A stretch of 64,000 nt of DNA from Alphaproteobacteria bacterium SO-S41 (GTDB lineage: Bacteria; Pseudomonadota; Alphaproteobacteria; Micropepsales; Micropepsaceae). The first letter of the stretch is position 1, and every line of letters starts with the position of its first letter. The stretch lies in assembly GCA_019670725.1 (NCBI GenBank), contig AP024629.1, positions 3,906,001 to 3,970,000 of the forward strand. Direction: 5' to 3'. The notes under the pieces are model-generated. The model saw only the letters and a list, made by a program, of their open reading frames with translations. It made no database searches and had not been told where the DNA came from. Below are positions 26,684 through 34,983 of this stretch, piece by piece. The translations under genes were made by a program, and so were the position numbers.

Positions 26684-27760
26684 ATGACCGACCTGTTCGC
26701 GCCGCTCACCTTCCTGCGCGGTCCAGCGCTGAAGAACCGCTTCGTGCTCGCGCCGCTGACCAACACGCAGAGCCATGAGGACGGGACGCTGTCGGACGAC
26801 GAGTTCCGCTGGCTGACCTATCGCGCGGAAGGCGGGTTCGGCCTGACCATGACCTGCGCGGCGCATGTGCAGAAGGTCGGCCAGGGCTTTCCCGGCCAGC
26901 TCGGCATCTTCTCCGACGATCACCTGCCCGGCCTGATGCGGTTGGCGGCGGAGATCAAAAAATTCGACAGCGTTTCGGTCGTGCAGATCCATCATGCCGG
27001 CATGCGCTCGCCTGCCGACCTGATCGGCGAGGCGCCGGTGTCGCCGTCGGCGGATGAAGCGACCGGCGCGCGGGCGTTGAGCCTCGCCGAGGTTGGCCAG
27101 CTGCGCGAGGATTTCATCGCCGCGGCGGTGCGGGCGGAGAAGGCCGGGTTCGACGGCGTCGAGATCCACGGCGCGCACGGCTATATCCTCTGCGCGTTCC
27201 TCAGCCCCGAGATCAACCAGCGCACCGACCAGTATGGCGGCTCGCCGGAGAATCGCGCGCGGCTGATCTTCGAGATCGTCGACGGCATCCGGGCCCGCAC
27301 GAAGCCGGGCTTCAATCTGGGCATCCGCCTGTCGCCGGAACGCTTCGGGCTGAAGCTTGCCGAGATCGTCGCGGTGGCGCGGAAGCTGCTGGCCGAGGCG
27401 AAGATCGACTATCTCGACATGTCGCTGTGGGACGTCTTCAAGGAGCCCGAAGAGGCTGAGTTCAAGGGCCGGACGCTGGCGTCCTATTTCACCGAGCTGC
27501 CGCGCGGCGAGGTGCGCCTCGGCGCGGCGGGCAAGATCACCAGCGGCGCGACGGTGAAGGCGGCGATGGCGCTGGGTCTCGACTTTGTGGTGATCGGGCG
27601 CGGCGCCGTACTGCACCACGACTTCCCCGAGCTCTTCAAGGCGAACGACAATTTCACGCCGATCCCCCTTCCCGTCAGCGAGGCGCATCTGCGTGACGAG
27701 CGGCTGAGCAGCAAGCTCGTCACCTATATGCGGAACTGGAAGGGCTTCGTCGCCGACTAG
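26684..27760 (+). CDS. NADH:flavin oxidoreductase (old yellow enzyme family)
   Basis: A 358-residue FMN-dependent TIM-barrel reductase. Motifs are NRFVLAPLTN at strand 1, VVQIHHAGMRS, FDGVEIHGAHGYILCAFLSPEINQRTDQYGGSPENRARL in order around residues 150-190, and DFVVIGRGAVLHHDFPEL near the C-terminus for phosphate binding. Family members reduce activated C=C bonds of enones or, in larger relatives, 2,4-dienoyl-CoA. The 2,4-dienoyl-CoA reductase iron-sulphur extension is missing. I start at the ATG at 26684, because the longer frame upstream runs through the REP repeats. Its stop overlaps that of the convergent EamA gene by three bases. Confidence 0.92.
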   Translation: MTDLFAPLTFLRGPALKNRFVLAPLTNTQSHEDGTLSDDEFRWLTYRAEGGFGLTMTCAAHVQKVGQGFPGQLGIFSDDHLPGLMRLAAEIKKFDSVSVVQIHHAGMRSPADLIGEAPVSPSADEATGARALSLAEVGQLREDFIAAAVRAEKAGFDGVEIHGAHGYILCAFLSPEINQRTDQYGGSPENRARLIFEIVDGIRARTKPGFNLGIRLSPERFGLKLAEIVAVARKLLAEAKIDYLDMSLWDVFKEPEEAEFKGRTLASYFTELPRGEVRLGAAGKITSGATVKAAMALGLDFVVIGRGAVLHHDFPELFKANDNFTPIPLPVSEAHLRDERLSSKLVTYMRNWKGFVAD

Positions 27761-28680
27761 GCGGCGGGCGCCGCCTCGATTTTCGGGGCGGCCGCGAGGC
27801 GGGCGATACAGACGCCCGCCAACGCCATGCCCGCTGCGATCAGTTGCAGCGGGGTCAGGGTTTCATCGAAGATCAACATGCCGGCCAGGCCCGCGACGAC
27901 GGGCTGAACGAGCAGCGTCACCGCCGCCACGGACGCCTTCACGCGGCCGAGCGCCCAGGCGATGGCCCCCTGCCCCACGACATGAACGCCCGCGAGGCCG
28001 AGACAGGCGAACCAGCCATGGATGCTTGCAGGGATGATGGGCTCGCCGAGGAGCAATGCGACGGCCAGCAGGATGGGTGCGCCGGCGGCCGAGGAGATCA
28101 GCATGATGGTCGCGGCGGGCAGCGTGCGGCGCGCGGCGTTCACGGCCAGCAGATAGAAGCCGTACCAGACGGCCGTCGCTGCACCGAAGGCGTCGCCGAG
28201 GAGGCTTGAGGGCTTCGCCGCGTGATTGGCGAAGAGCGCCATGCCGCAGGCGCCGGCGACGCCGATGGTGAGGCCCAGCGCGAAGATCGGGCGCGGCGCA
28301 TCGCGCAGGAAGACCCAGGCCGCGAGCGCGACCACGATAGGCGCGAGGTTGCTGAGCACCGTCGCATTGGCGACGGAGGTGAGGACCAGCCCGTAGTGCC
28401 AGCAGACGAGATCGCCGGCGAAAAGAAGCCCGGCATAGATCGCGAGGCGATGGCCTCGATCGGCGTGGCCCGGCTTCGCCCTGACGCCGAGATTGAGCAG
28501 GAAGAGGAACGGCACGGCGAGCGCGAGGCGCCAGAAGCCGCCGGCGGTCGGTCCCGTCTCGGTGAGGCGCACGAGAATGCCAGCAAAGCCGATGGTCGCG
28601 GCGCCGAGAACCAGAACGATGAGGGCGGGCAGGTCGGTGGGGGCGCGCGACGGCGCCTGGGGCAACGCGGACTCGGACAT
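27757..28680 (-). CDS. EamA-family (DMT superfamily) transporter
   Basis: A 307-residue membrane protein with ten predicted helices in two EamA repeats: the first from about PALIVLVLGAATIGFAGILVRL to ALAAWVFLRDAP, the second from LGDAFGAATAVWYGFYLLAV to LAGMLIFDETLTPLQLIAAGMALAGVCIARL in order. The pattern FxETLTxxQxxGxxLIxxGVxxA at the end of the second repeat is typical. Such proteins are usually exporters of metabolites or amino acids. The ATG at 28680 follows AAGG; earlier in-frame sequence overlaps the neighbouring epimerase gene. It is on the same strand as the epimerase operon and may be read through from it. Confidence 0.9.
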   Translation of the reverse strand: MSESALPQAPSRAPTDLPALIVLVLGAATIGFAGILVRLTETGPTAGGFWRLALAVPFLFLLNLGVRAKPGHADRGHRLAIYAGLLFAGDLVCWHYGLVLTSVANATVLSNLAPIVVALAAWVFLRDAPRPIFALGLTIGVAGACGMALFANHAAKPSSLLGDAFGAATAVWYGFYLLAVNAARRTLPAATIMLISSAAGAPILLAVALLLGEPIIPASIHGWFACLGLAGVHVVGQGAIAWALGRVKASVAAVTLLVQPVVAGLAGMLIFDETLTPLQLIAAGMALAGVCIARLAAAPKIEAAPAA

Positions 28681-28720
28681 GGAACCTTGCCGGTCAGCCC
28701 GGCGACTCTGGCGGTGTAGC

Positions 28721-29728
28721 TTAGCCGGGCTTACCCCAATCGCGGGTCGGCGCCCAAGCGACAATCGAGCCGTCGTAGGCGATTTCCGGGCGCACCTCGG
28801 GCGGCAGGTAGATGGGCGAGTCGAGATCGACATACTCGCAGGCCTGCGCCACCAGGAAGCCGGGCGCCATCGCCAGCGTCGTACCGCTCATGCAGCCGAC
28901 CATGAGGCGGAAGCCACGGGCCTTCGCCGCTTCGGCAAGGGCGAGCGCTTCGGTGAGGCCGCCGGACTTGTCGAGCTTGATGTTGACGAAGGCATAGCCG
29001 CGATCGGCGGCGCGATCGAGATCCGCGCGGGTGTGGATGGATTCGTCGGCACCGATGGGGATGGGACTGGAATAGCCCTTCAGCACCTCGTCGCGCGACG
29101 CATGCAACGGCTGCTCCAGCATGAGAACGCCGCAGTCGGAGGCGACCTTGGTCATCTCCTTCATCTCGTCGAACGACCAGCCTTCATTGGCATCGACGAT
29201 GAGCTTGGCGTTCGGCGCGGCGCGGCGGATGCCTTCCAGCCGCGCGCGGTCGTCGGCGAAATGGCCGAGCTTGATCTTCAGGAACGGGCGATCGCGTTCC
29301 TTGGTCGCCAGCTCAATCATCTCGGCGGGCGACATGATCGAGATGGTGTAGACGGTCGTGACGGTGTGGACAGGCGCGCAGCCGGCGATCTCTTCGGCGT
29401 GTCTGCCCGCGAGCTTGGCTTCCAGATCCCAGAACGCGCAGTCGACCGCGTTGCGGGCCGGGCCGGGTTTCATGAGGGTGAGCAGCTCTTCACGCGTGCA
29501 GCCGGCGAGGAGATGCGGGCGCACGGCATCGATGGCGGCGAAGATGGTATCGTTGGTCTCGTGGTAGCGCATGGTCGGATGCGCTTCGCCACGGCCCGTC
29601 TTGCCGCCGGCGCTGAGCGAGACCTGCACGACTTCGGCATCGGTTTCCGTGCCGCGCGCGATGTGGCGGATGATGACATAGGGCACGGAAACGGCGCGGG
29701 TCGTGACCGTTTCGAACTTGACGCGCAT
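28721..29728 (-). CDS. Dipeptide epimerase (enolase superfamily), second of a tandem pair
   Basis: A 335-residue enolase-superfamily protein of the L-Ala-D/L-Glu (dipeptide) epimerase type. Catalytic residues line up: K151 and K153 in LKIKLG, metal ligands D179 in IVDANEGW, E205 in MLEQPL and D228 in GADESIHT, and the opposite base K251 in NIKLDKSGG. DSPIYLPPE near the end is shared with its neighbour. Such enzymes invert one residue of a dipeptide, in peptidoglycan recycling or in use of D-residue-containing peptides. The ATG overlaps the TGA of the preceding paralogue by one base. It is the last clear gene of the thiolase operon. Confidence 0.9.
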   Translation of the reverse strand: MRVKFETVTTRAVSVPYVIIRHIARGTETDAEVVQVSLSAGGKTGRGEAHPTMRYHETNDTIFAAIDAVRPHLLAGCTREELLTLMKPGPARNAVDCAFWDLEAKLAGRHAEEIAGCAPVHTVTTVYTISIMSPAEMIELATKERDRPFLKIKLGHFADDRARLEGIRRAAPNAKLIVDANEGWSFDEMKEMTKVASDCGVLMLEQPLHASRDEVLKGYSSPIPIGADESIHTRADLDRAADRGYAFVNIKLDKSGGLTEALALAEAAKARGFRLMVGCMSGTTLAMAPGFLVAQACEYVDLDSPIYLPPEVRPEIAYDGSIVAWAPTRDWGKPG

Positions 29729-30732
29729 CAGAGGGCGCCCCAGCGGCGCGTCGGGGCCCAGGTGATGACCGAGCCGTCATAGACGATCTCGGGCGCCGGT
29801 TCGGGCGGTAGGTAGATGGGCGAATCCAGATCGACGAACTTGCAGTACTGGGCGATGAGATAGCCGGGCGCCATCGCCAGCGTCATGCCGCTCATGCAGC
29901 CAACCATGACGTCGAGGCCTTTCGCGCGCGCGGCCTTGGCGAGTTCCAGCGCCTCGGTGAGGCCGCCGGTCTTGTCGAGCTTGATGTTCACGACCTTGTA
30001 GCCGCGGCTGATGACCTTCTCGAGATCGGCGCGGGTGTGGACGGACTCATCGGCGCCGATGGGAATGGCGCTCTCGAAGCCGATAATGGCCTCGTCGCGC
30101 GTGGCGTGGATGGGCTGCTCGATCATCGCGACATTGCAGTCGGCGGCAACCTTCGCCATCTCGGTCAGCTCGGCGAGGCTCCAGCCTTCGTTGGCGTCGA
30201 CGACGAGCGTCGCGTTCGGGGCGTTGCGGCGGATGCCTTCGAGGCGCGCGCGATCGTCGGCGAAATGGCCGAGCTTGATCTTGATGAGGGGACGGTCCCG
30301 TTGCTCCAGCGCACGGGCGGCCATCGCCTCGGGCGATTCCAGCGGCAGCGTGTAGACGGTGGTGACGGGCTTCACCGGATCGAGACCCGCGATCACGTCG
30401 GCGGTGCGGCCCGAGAGCTTCGCTTCGAGATCCCACATCGCGCAGTCGACAGCGTTGCGGGCGGCGCCGGGCGGCATGAGGTCGTGGAGTTCGAGACGCG
30501 AGCAGCCTTTGAGCAGCGCGGGCTTGGCCGCTTCGATCTGCGCGAAGACGCTTTCATGGGTCTCGTTGTAGCGATCGACGGGGCAGCACTGGCCTCGGCC
30601 GGTGACGCCACCTGAGGTGAGCGTGACCTCGATCAGCTCGGCGTGGGTCTTTCGGCCGCGCGCGATGATGCGGACGATGAGAAAGGGCACCGAGACGGGG
30701 CGGGCTTCGAGGGAGTCGATCTTCAGGCGCAT
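29728..30732 (-). CDS. Dipeptide epimerase (enolase superfamily), first of a tandem pair
   Basis: A 334-residue paralogue of the gene that follows, alike along its whole length. It keeps all catalytic residues: LIKIKLGHFADD, LVVDANEGW, MIEQPIHA, GADESVHT and NIKLDKTGG. Differences concentrate in the N-terminal capping domain (TGRGQCCPVDRYNETHES against TGRGEAHPTMRYHETND), which decides substrate specificity in this superfamily, so the two copies probably act on different dipeptides. It lies eight bases after a serine hydrolase gene in the same operon, which would supply dipeptides if that enzyme is a peptidase. Confidence 0.9.
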   Translation of the reverse strand: MRLKIDSLEARPVSVPFLIVRIIARGRKTHAELIEVTLTSGGVTGRGQCCPVDRYNETHESVFAQIEAAKPALLKGCSRLELHDLMPPGAARNAVDCAMWDLEAKLSGRTADVIAGLDPVKPVTTVYTLPLESPEAMAARALEQRDRPLIKIKLGHFADDRARLEGIRRNAPNATLVVDANEGWSLAELTEMAKVAADCNVAMIEQPIHATRDEAIIGFESAIPIGADESVHTRADLEKVISRGYKVVNIKLDKTGGLTEALELAKAARAKGLDVMVGCMSGMTLAMAPGYLIAQYCKFVDLDSPIYLPPEPAPEIVYDGSVITWAPTRRWGAL

Positions 30733-30740
30733 GGGGACTT

Positions 30741-32162
30741 TCAGCGAGGACGTTCGGCGCGGAGGATTTCGGTAGTGCCGCCGGAGATCACGGTGAAGCT
30801 GTCGGCATGACCGTCAGCGCCAAAAGCGACGTGGGTTTCAAACGGCGTGGTCTGGTTGAAGAGGATGCCGTTTTCATCGACATAAGTGCGGCGCACGCCG
30901 ACGCGAAGGCCCGGGATTTCGGTGAAGAGCTGCGTGCCTTCGCGCCAGACATTCATGATCGGCAGTTCGATGCCGGAGACGAGCTTGTAGGTGCCGACAT
31001 AGCGATCCAGCTCGGCTTCCGAGAGGGTCTTCACGCGCTTCGGTTCCACCATATAACCGGGCCAGTCATAGAGGCCGGCGAGGCCGTTCAAGACCTCGCG
31101 GAACAGGAGGATGCCGGAGACCGCGTTGGTCATCACGGCACCGCCGTCGCCGCTTTCCAGATAGCAGTCGGTCTCGCACTGGTAGCCGTCATTCGAGCCA
31201 CCATGGTTGAAGCGCAGCGTGTCGCCCTTGCCGATCATCTCCCAGCCGATGCCGAAGCTGCTTTGACCCTGTCGGGTCATCATTTCCTTGGCGAGCGACT
31301 GGGTGAGGATGGCGCCGGGCTTGCCGAGCCAGGCGTCGCGGCAGGCGATCTGGAATTTTGCGTAGTCGGCGGCCGAACCCATGAGGCCGCCGGCCCCCTT
31401 GTCGACCGAGATCAACCAGCCGCCGGGAATGGCCGAGCCGTCCATGCGATGGCCGCCCGCGACATTGCCGCGGAGGCGTTCGGGCAAGGGATGGGTGAAG
31501 GTCGTGTTGGCCATGCCGAGCGGCCCGAAGATCAATTCGTCGGCGAGTTCGTCGAACTTCCGGCCGGTCTGGTCCTCGATCAGCATCTCCGCCAGCAGGA
31601 AGCCCCCGCCGGAGTAGCGATGCGTGCCGCCGGGCTTCTTGTTCACCACCACGGCCGGGTGAACCGAGGGCGGCCGGCCTTCGAGGATATCGTAGATCGT
31701 GGGCAGCGTGCCGCCCTGGGGAATGCAGGGCCAGCCATTGATGGAAAGTCCGGCGGTATGGCTGAGCATGCGGCGCAGGGTGACGGTCTCACCCGCCGTA
31801 AATTCGTTCTGCGGGATCTGCCAGCGCTTCAGGTACTTGTTCACGTCGACATCGAGATCGACGACGCCGCGTTCCACCTGCTGCAGCACGACCATGGCGC
31901 AGATCGGCTTTGAGCAGGAGGCGAGCATATAGACGGTATCGGCATTGACGGGACGCGGGTCTTCAAGGCCGCGCAGGCCGAAGCCGGCGGCCCAGTCGAG
32001 ACGACCGTCCTTGATCGCGGCAACACTGGTCGCGGGGCATTTGTAGTGCGCGAGACGCTCTTCCATCGTCCAGCGCGTGTCCTCGCCCGCGATGCGGACG
32101 GTGGGGAGAATATTGGCGGCGAGCGCGTCGCGCCGCGCTTCCGGTGTTGCAGGCAGGGTCAT
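30741..32162 (-). CDS. SxxK serine hydrolase (class C beta-lactamase/D-aminopeptidase fold), second of a pair
   Basis: A 473-residue protein with the penicillin-recognising fold. S82-C-S-K85 in LASCSKPICAMVV is the SxxK nucleophile motif; HRYSGGGFLLAEMLIE holds the Tyr motif, and RRMLSHTAGL is the usual helix. From about residue 370 a separate C-terminal beta domain begins (LDRYVGTYKLVSGIELPIMNVW). No signal peptide is visible, so it should act in the cytoplasm. Relatives include D-aminopeptidases, esterases and MlrB of microcystin degradation. The ATG overlaps the TGA of its upstream paralogue by four bases; a longer frame upstream is that paralogue read out of frame. Confidence 0.9.
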   Translation of the reverse strand: MTLPATPEARRDALAANILPTVRIAGEDTRWTMEERLAHYKCPATSVAAIKDGRLDWAAGFGLRGLEDPRPVNADTVYMLASCSKPICAMVVLQQVERGVVDLDVDVNKYLKRWQIPQNEFTAGETVTLRRMLSHTAGLSINGWPCIPQGGTLPTIYDILEGRPPSVHPAVVVNKKPGGTHRYSGGGFLLAEMLIEDQTGRKFDELADELIFGPLGMANTTFTHPLPERLRGNVAGGHRMDGSAIPGGWLISVDKGAGGLMGSAADYAKFQIACRDAWLGKPGAILTQSLAKEMMTRQGQSSFGIGWEMIGKGDTLRFNHGGSNDGYQCETDCYLESGDGGAVMTNAVSGILLFREVLNGLAGLYDWPGYMVEPKRVKTLSEAELDRYVGTYKLVSGIELPIMNVWREGTQLFTEIPGLRVGVRRTYVDENGILFNQTTPFETHVAFGADGHADSFTVISGGTTEILRAERPR

Positions 32163-33568
32163 GCCGGGTCGTCCCGTTCGGCGCGCACGATTTCGGTGGT
32201 GCCGCCTTCGATGATCCGCAGCGTCATGGCGCGGCCGTCGGGGCCGTATTCGATGGCGGTGTCGAAGGGGCCGCGTTCGTTGAAGAGGCGGCCGTTCTGG
32301 TCCATGCGGACGCGGCGCTTGCCGCCGCGCATGCCGACGATCTCGCTGTAGAGGACGCCTTCTTCCTCCCATACGTTGATGAAGGGCGCATCGACGCCCG
32401 TGACGATCTTGTAGCGGCCCGCGATCTGTGCGCGCTGTTCGGCGTTCAGCTCCGTCACGATCTTCTTGGCCGGGAGATAGCCCGGCCAATCCTGCATCTC
32501 GGCGACGGTGTTGATGACCTCCCAATAGAAATTGAGGCCGCCGACGCCATTGGTCAGCACGACGACGCCGTCGCCGCGATGGAGGTAGCACATGGTCTCG
32601 GTCTGATAGCCCTGGCACGAGCCGCCATGCTCGAAGCGCTGGGTCGCGCCCTCGCCGAGGATGCGCCAGCCGAGGCCCTGATCGTCGGTACCGTCGCGGT
32701 TCATCATCTGGCGCGCGAGATCGTGGCCGATGATGGCGCCGGGCTTGCCAAGATAGGCGGCATGGCAGGCGATGATAAAGCGGGCATAGTCGGGCGCGGT
32801 CGTGAAGATGCCGCCAGCCGCAAGCTGCGGGCACCAGGAATAGCCGTCGCCCTCGACGACGGAGCCATCCTCGTTGTGACCGCGCGAGGTCTGTTCCATC
32901 AACCCGTCCGGCAGCGGATGGACGAAGGTAGAGTGGTTCATGCCGAGCGGATCGAAGACGAGTTCCTTGGCGAGCTGCGCGAAGTGCTTGCCGGTCGCTT
33001 CTTCCATCATGAGCTGGATGACGGTGATGCCGCCGCCGGAATAGCGCGCGCCGCCGCCGGGCACCTTGTTGACGCGAACCGGCGCGTTCCGCGCGGGCGG
33101 ACGGCCTTCAAGCGTATCGAGGATGGTCGGCGTCGCGCCGAGTCCGCCGAAGCCGTGCACGGTCGTTCCGGCGCGGTGGCTGAGCAGATGGCGCAGCGTG
33201 ACGGCCTTCTGGGCGGTGAATTCGTTGTCGGGGATCTTCCACGCCGTCAGGAAGTCGTTGGCGGGACGGTCGAGATCGAGCAGGCCCTGCTCCACCAGGC
33301 GCAGCGCGACGACGGCGGCGACCGGCTTGCTGATCGAGGCGCCGGCGAACAGCGTATCGGCCGTTACCGGATCGTCCTTGCCGGCTTCCTGGGTACCGAA
33401 GCCTTCGGCCCAGGCGATCTTGTCGTCCTGGATCACCGCGACCGAGAAGCCGGGGACGTGGTGGAAGGCCATGCGATCGGCCAGTGGGCGGCGCTGGTCT
33501 TCGCCTTCGACACGGACGATGGGGAGGACCCCCGCCTGCATCTCGTCAGCTCGGGGGTCCCGCGTCAT
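32159..33568 (-). CDS. SxxK serine hydrolase (class C beta-lactamase fold), first of a pair
   Basis: A 469-residue paralogue of the following gene. The nucleophile motif is S78-I-S-K81 in GASISKPVAAVVAL; LRHLLSHRAGTTVHGFGG and ARYSGGGITVIQLMMEE match the same helices, and the C-terminal domain (IAGRYKIVTGVDAPFINVWEEEGVLY) is again present and ends GGTTEIVRAER, as in the paralogue. No signal peptide is seen. The ATG lies three bases after the thiolase stop. Two cytoplasmic SxxK hydrolases followed by two dipeptide epimerases suggest stepwise handling of peptides with D-residues; the exact bonds cleaved are unknown. Confidence 0.9.
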   Translation of the reverse strand: MTRDPRADEMQAGVLPIVRVEGEDQRRPLADRMAFHHVPGFSVAVIQDDKIAWAEGFGTQEAGKDDPVTADTLFAGASISKPVAAVVALRLVEQGLLDLDRPANDFLTAWKIPDNEFTAQKAVTLRHLLSHRAGTTVHGFGGLGATPTILDTLEGRPPARNAPVRVNKVPGGGARYSGGGITVIQLMMEEATGKHFAQLAKELVFDPLGMNHSTFVHPLPDGLMEQTSRGHNEDGSVVEGDGYSWCPQLAAGGIFTTAPDYARFIIACHAAYLGKPGAIIGHDLARQMMNRDGTDDQGLGWRILGEGATQRFEHGGSCQGYQTETMCYLHRGDGVVVLTNGVGGLNFYWEVINTVAEMQDWPGYLPAKKIVTELNAEQRAQIAGRYKIVTGVDAPFINVWEEEGVLYSEIVGMRGGKRRVRMDQNGRLFNERGPFDTAIEYGPDGRAMTLRIIEGGTTEIVRAERDDPA

Positions 33569-33570
33569 GA

Positions 33571-34752
33571 TTATGCGACCTCGAAGAGGCCGGCGGCGCC
33601 CATGCCGCCGCCGACGCACATGGTGATGACGACGTATTTCACACCGCGCCGCTTGCCCTCGATGAGGGCGTGGCCGACGAGGCGGGCGCCGCTCATGCCA
33701 TAGGGATGGCCCATCGAGATGGCGCCGCCATTGACGTTGAGGCGCTCGTTCGGGATGCCGAGCCGGTCGCGGCAATAGGCGACCTGTACGGCGAACGCCT
33801 CGTTCAGCTCCCACAGGCCGATATCGTCCATCTTGAGGCCGTTGCGCTCCAGCAAACGCGGGATCGCGAAGACCGGGCCGATGCCCATTTCGTCGGGCTC
33901 ACAGCCGACGACAGCGAGGCCGCGATAGATGCCGAGGGCCTGGAGGCCGCGCTTCTCGGCAAGCTTGGAATCCATCAGCACACTGGCGGAGGCGCCGTCG
34001 GACATCTGGCTGGCATTGCCGGCGGTGATGGTGCCGCCGTCGCGGACGGGCTTGAGGCCTGCGAGGCCTTCGAGCGTCGTGCTGGCGCGCGGGCCTTCAT
34101 CGGCGGTCAGCGTGACGGTTTCCTCGACCGTCGCGCCGCTCGCCTTGTCAGTCTTCGACCACACGGTGGTGACGGGGATGATCTCGGCATCGAACCGGCC
34201 GGCCTGCTGGGCGGCGGCGGTGCGCTGCTGGCTCTGCAGCGCGTATTCGTCCTGGACATCGCGGCTGACATTGTAGCGCTTGGCGACGATCTCGGCCGTG
34301 TCGATCATGCCGAGCCGCGAGCCGGGCGAGCGATCGACCACATTGGGGTCTTCGGCGCGGAAGAAGTTGAGGTGCTGGTTCTGGCAGAGCGAGATCGATT
34401 CGAGGCCCGCGCCGATGCAGACCTGCATGCCGTCATGGACGATCTGCTTGGCGGCGGTGGCGATCGCCATGAGGCCCGACGAACACTGGCGGTCCATCGT
34501 CATGCCCGAGACGGTCACCGGCATGCCGGCGGCGATGGCGGCCTTGCGCGCGACGTTCATCCAGGTGGTGCCCTGCTGAATGCCGGCGCCCATGATGACG
34601 TCTTCCACTTCGCCGGGATCGATGCCCGCGCGCTTGACCGCCTCGGCGATCGCGAAGGCGCCCATGGTGGGCGCCAGCGTGTTGTTAAGACCGCCCCGAT
34701 AGGCCTTGCCGATCGGCGTCCGCGCCGTCGAGACGATTACCGCTTCAGCCAT
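33571..34752 (-). CDS. Acetyl-CoA C-acyltransferase (thiolase)
   Basis: A 393-residue thiolase of the degradative or biosynthetic II type. C90 in [13 protein letters not shown] is the acyl-accepting cysteine; NEAFAVQ and H349 in [14 protein letters not shown] supply the activating His, and C379 in CVGGGMG is the second catalytic cysteine. It should cleave a 3-oxoacyl-CoA with CoA. It is the first gene of a five-gene operon with two serine hydrolases and two dipeptide epimerases, an unusual partnership. One copy of the 19-bp operator (34781-34799) lies 28 bases before its ATG. Confidence 0.95.
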   Translation of the reverse strand: MAEAVIVSTARTPIGKAYRGGLNNTLAPTMGAFAIAEAVKRAGIDPGEVEDVIMGAGIQQGTTWMNVARKAAIAAGMPVTVSGMTMDRQCSSGLMAIATAAKQIVHDGMQVCIGAGLESISLCQNQHLNFFRAEDPNVVDRSPGSRLGMIDTAEIVAKRYNVSRDVQDEYALQSQQRTAAAQQAGRFDAEIIPVTTVWSKTDKASGATVEETVTLTADEGPRASTTLEGLAGLKPVRDGGTITAGNASQMSDGASASVLMDSKLAEKRGLQALGIYRGLAVVGCEPDEMGIGPVFAIPRLLERNGLKMDDIGLWELNEAFAVQVAYCRDRLGIPNERLNVNGGAISMGHPYGMSGARLVGHALIEGKRRGVKYVVITMCVGGGMGAAGLFEVA

Positions 34753-34780
34753 GGGGCTTCCTCCTTGAGTGGGGACTCTT

Positions 34781-34799
34781 ATGTATACGATGTATATAT
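34781..34799. promoter_or_regulatory. 19-bp regulon operator, site a (thiolase operon)
   Basis: ATGTATAC-GAT-GTATATAT, one of seven copies of the same palindromic element found only between 34.7 and 56.8 kb. It lies 28 bases upstream of the thiolase ATG and its AT-rich right arm could overlap a -10 box. Confidence 0.85.
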
Positions 34800-34928
34800 T
34801 CAGGGTGACGCGGATGTGTCAACCGGCGACCATGGTTCAGACTATATAAGCGTCGCTCATTTTGTCGCGGGGAATCTTTCGCCCTGCCGACCTGCAACCT
34901 TGCGATGCGAAATAGGCGTTGAACCCGC

Positions 34929-34947
34929 ATATAAACGATGTTTATAT
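34929..34947. promoter_or_regulatory. 19-bp regulon operator, site b (GPH transporter)
   Basis: ATATAAAC-GAT-GTTTATAT, the most symmetrical copy, with perfect 8-bp arms. It lies 36 bases upstream of the transporter ATG, in the same divergent region as site a, 129 bases away. Confidence 0.87.
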
Positions 34948-34983
34948 CGCGTGGGGCGGCGGGGCCCGCCCAGGGGACAGCCC

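Noticed and set aside
32163-32834. In-frame extension of the second SxxK hydrolase
   Set aside because: It is the upstream paralogue read in another frame, with an Arg/His-rich composition.
34841-34860. Extra operator copy around ACTATATAAGCGTCGCTCAT between sites a and b
   Set aside because: It keeps an AT-rich half but lacks the AC-N3-GT core and symmetry; it is more likely part of a promoter.
33670-34983. In-frame extension of the GPH transporter upstream of 34984
   Set aside because: It is antisense to the thiolase gene and crosses operators a and b; the ATG at 34984 has a ribosome site and begins the family homology.
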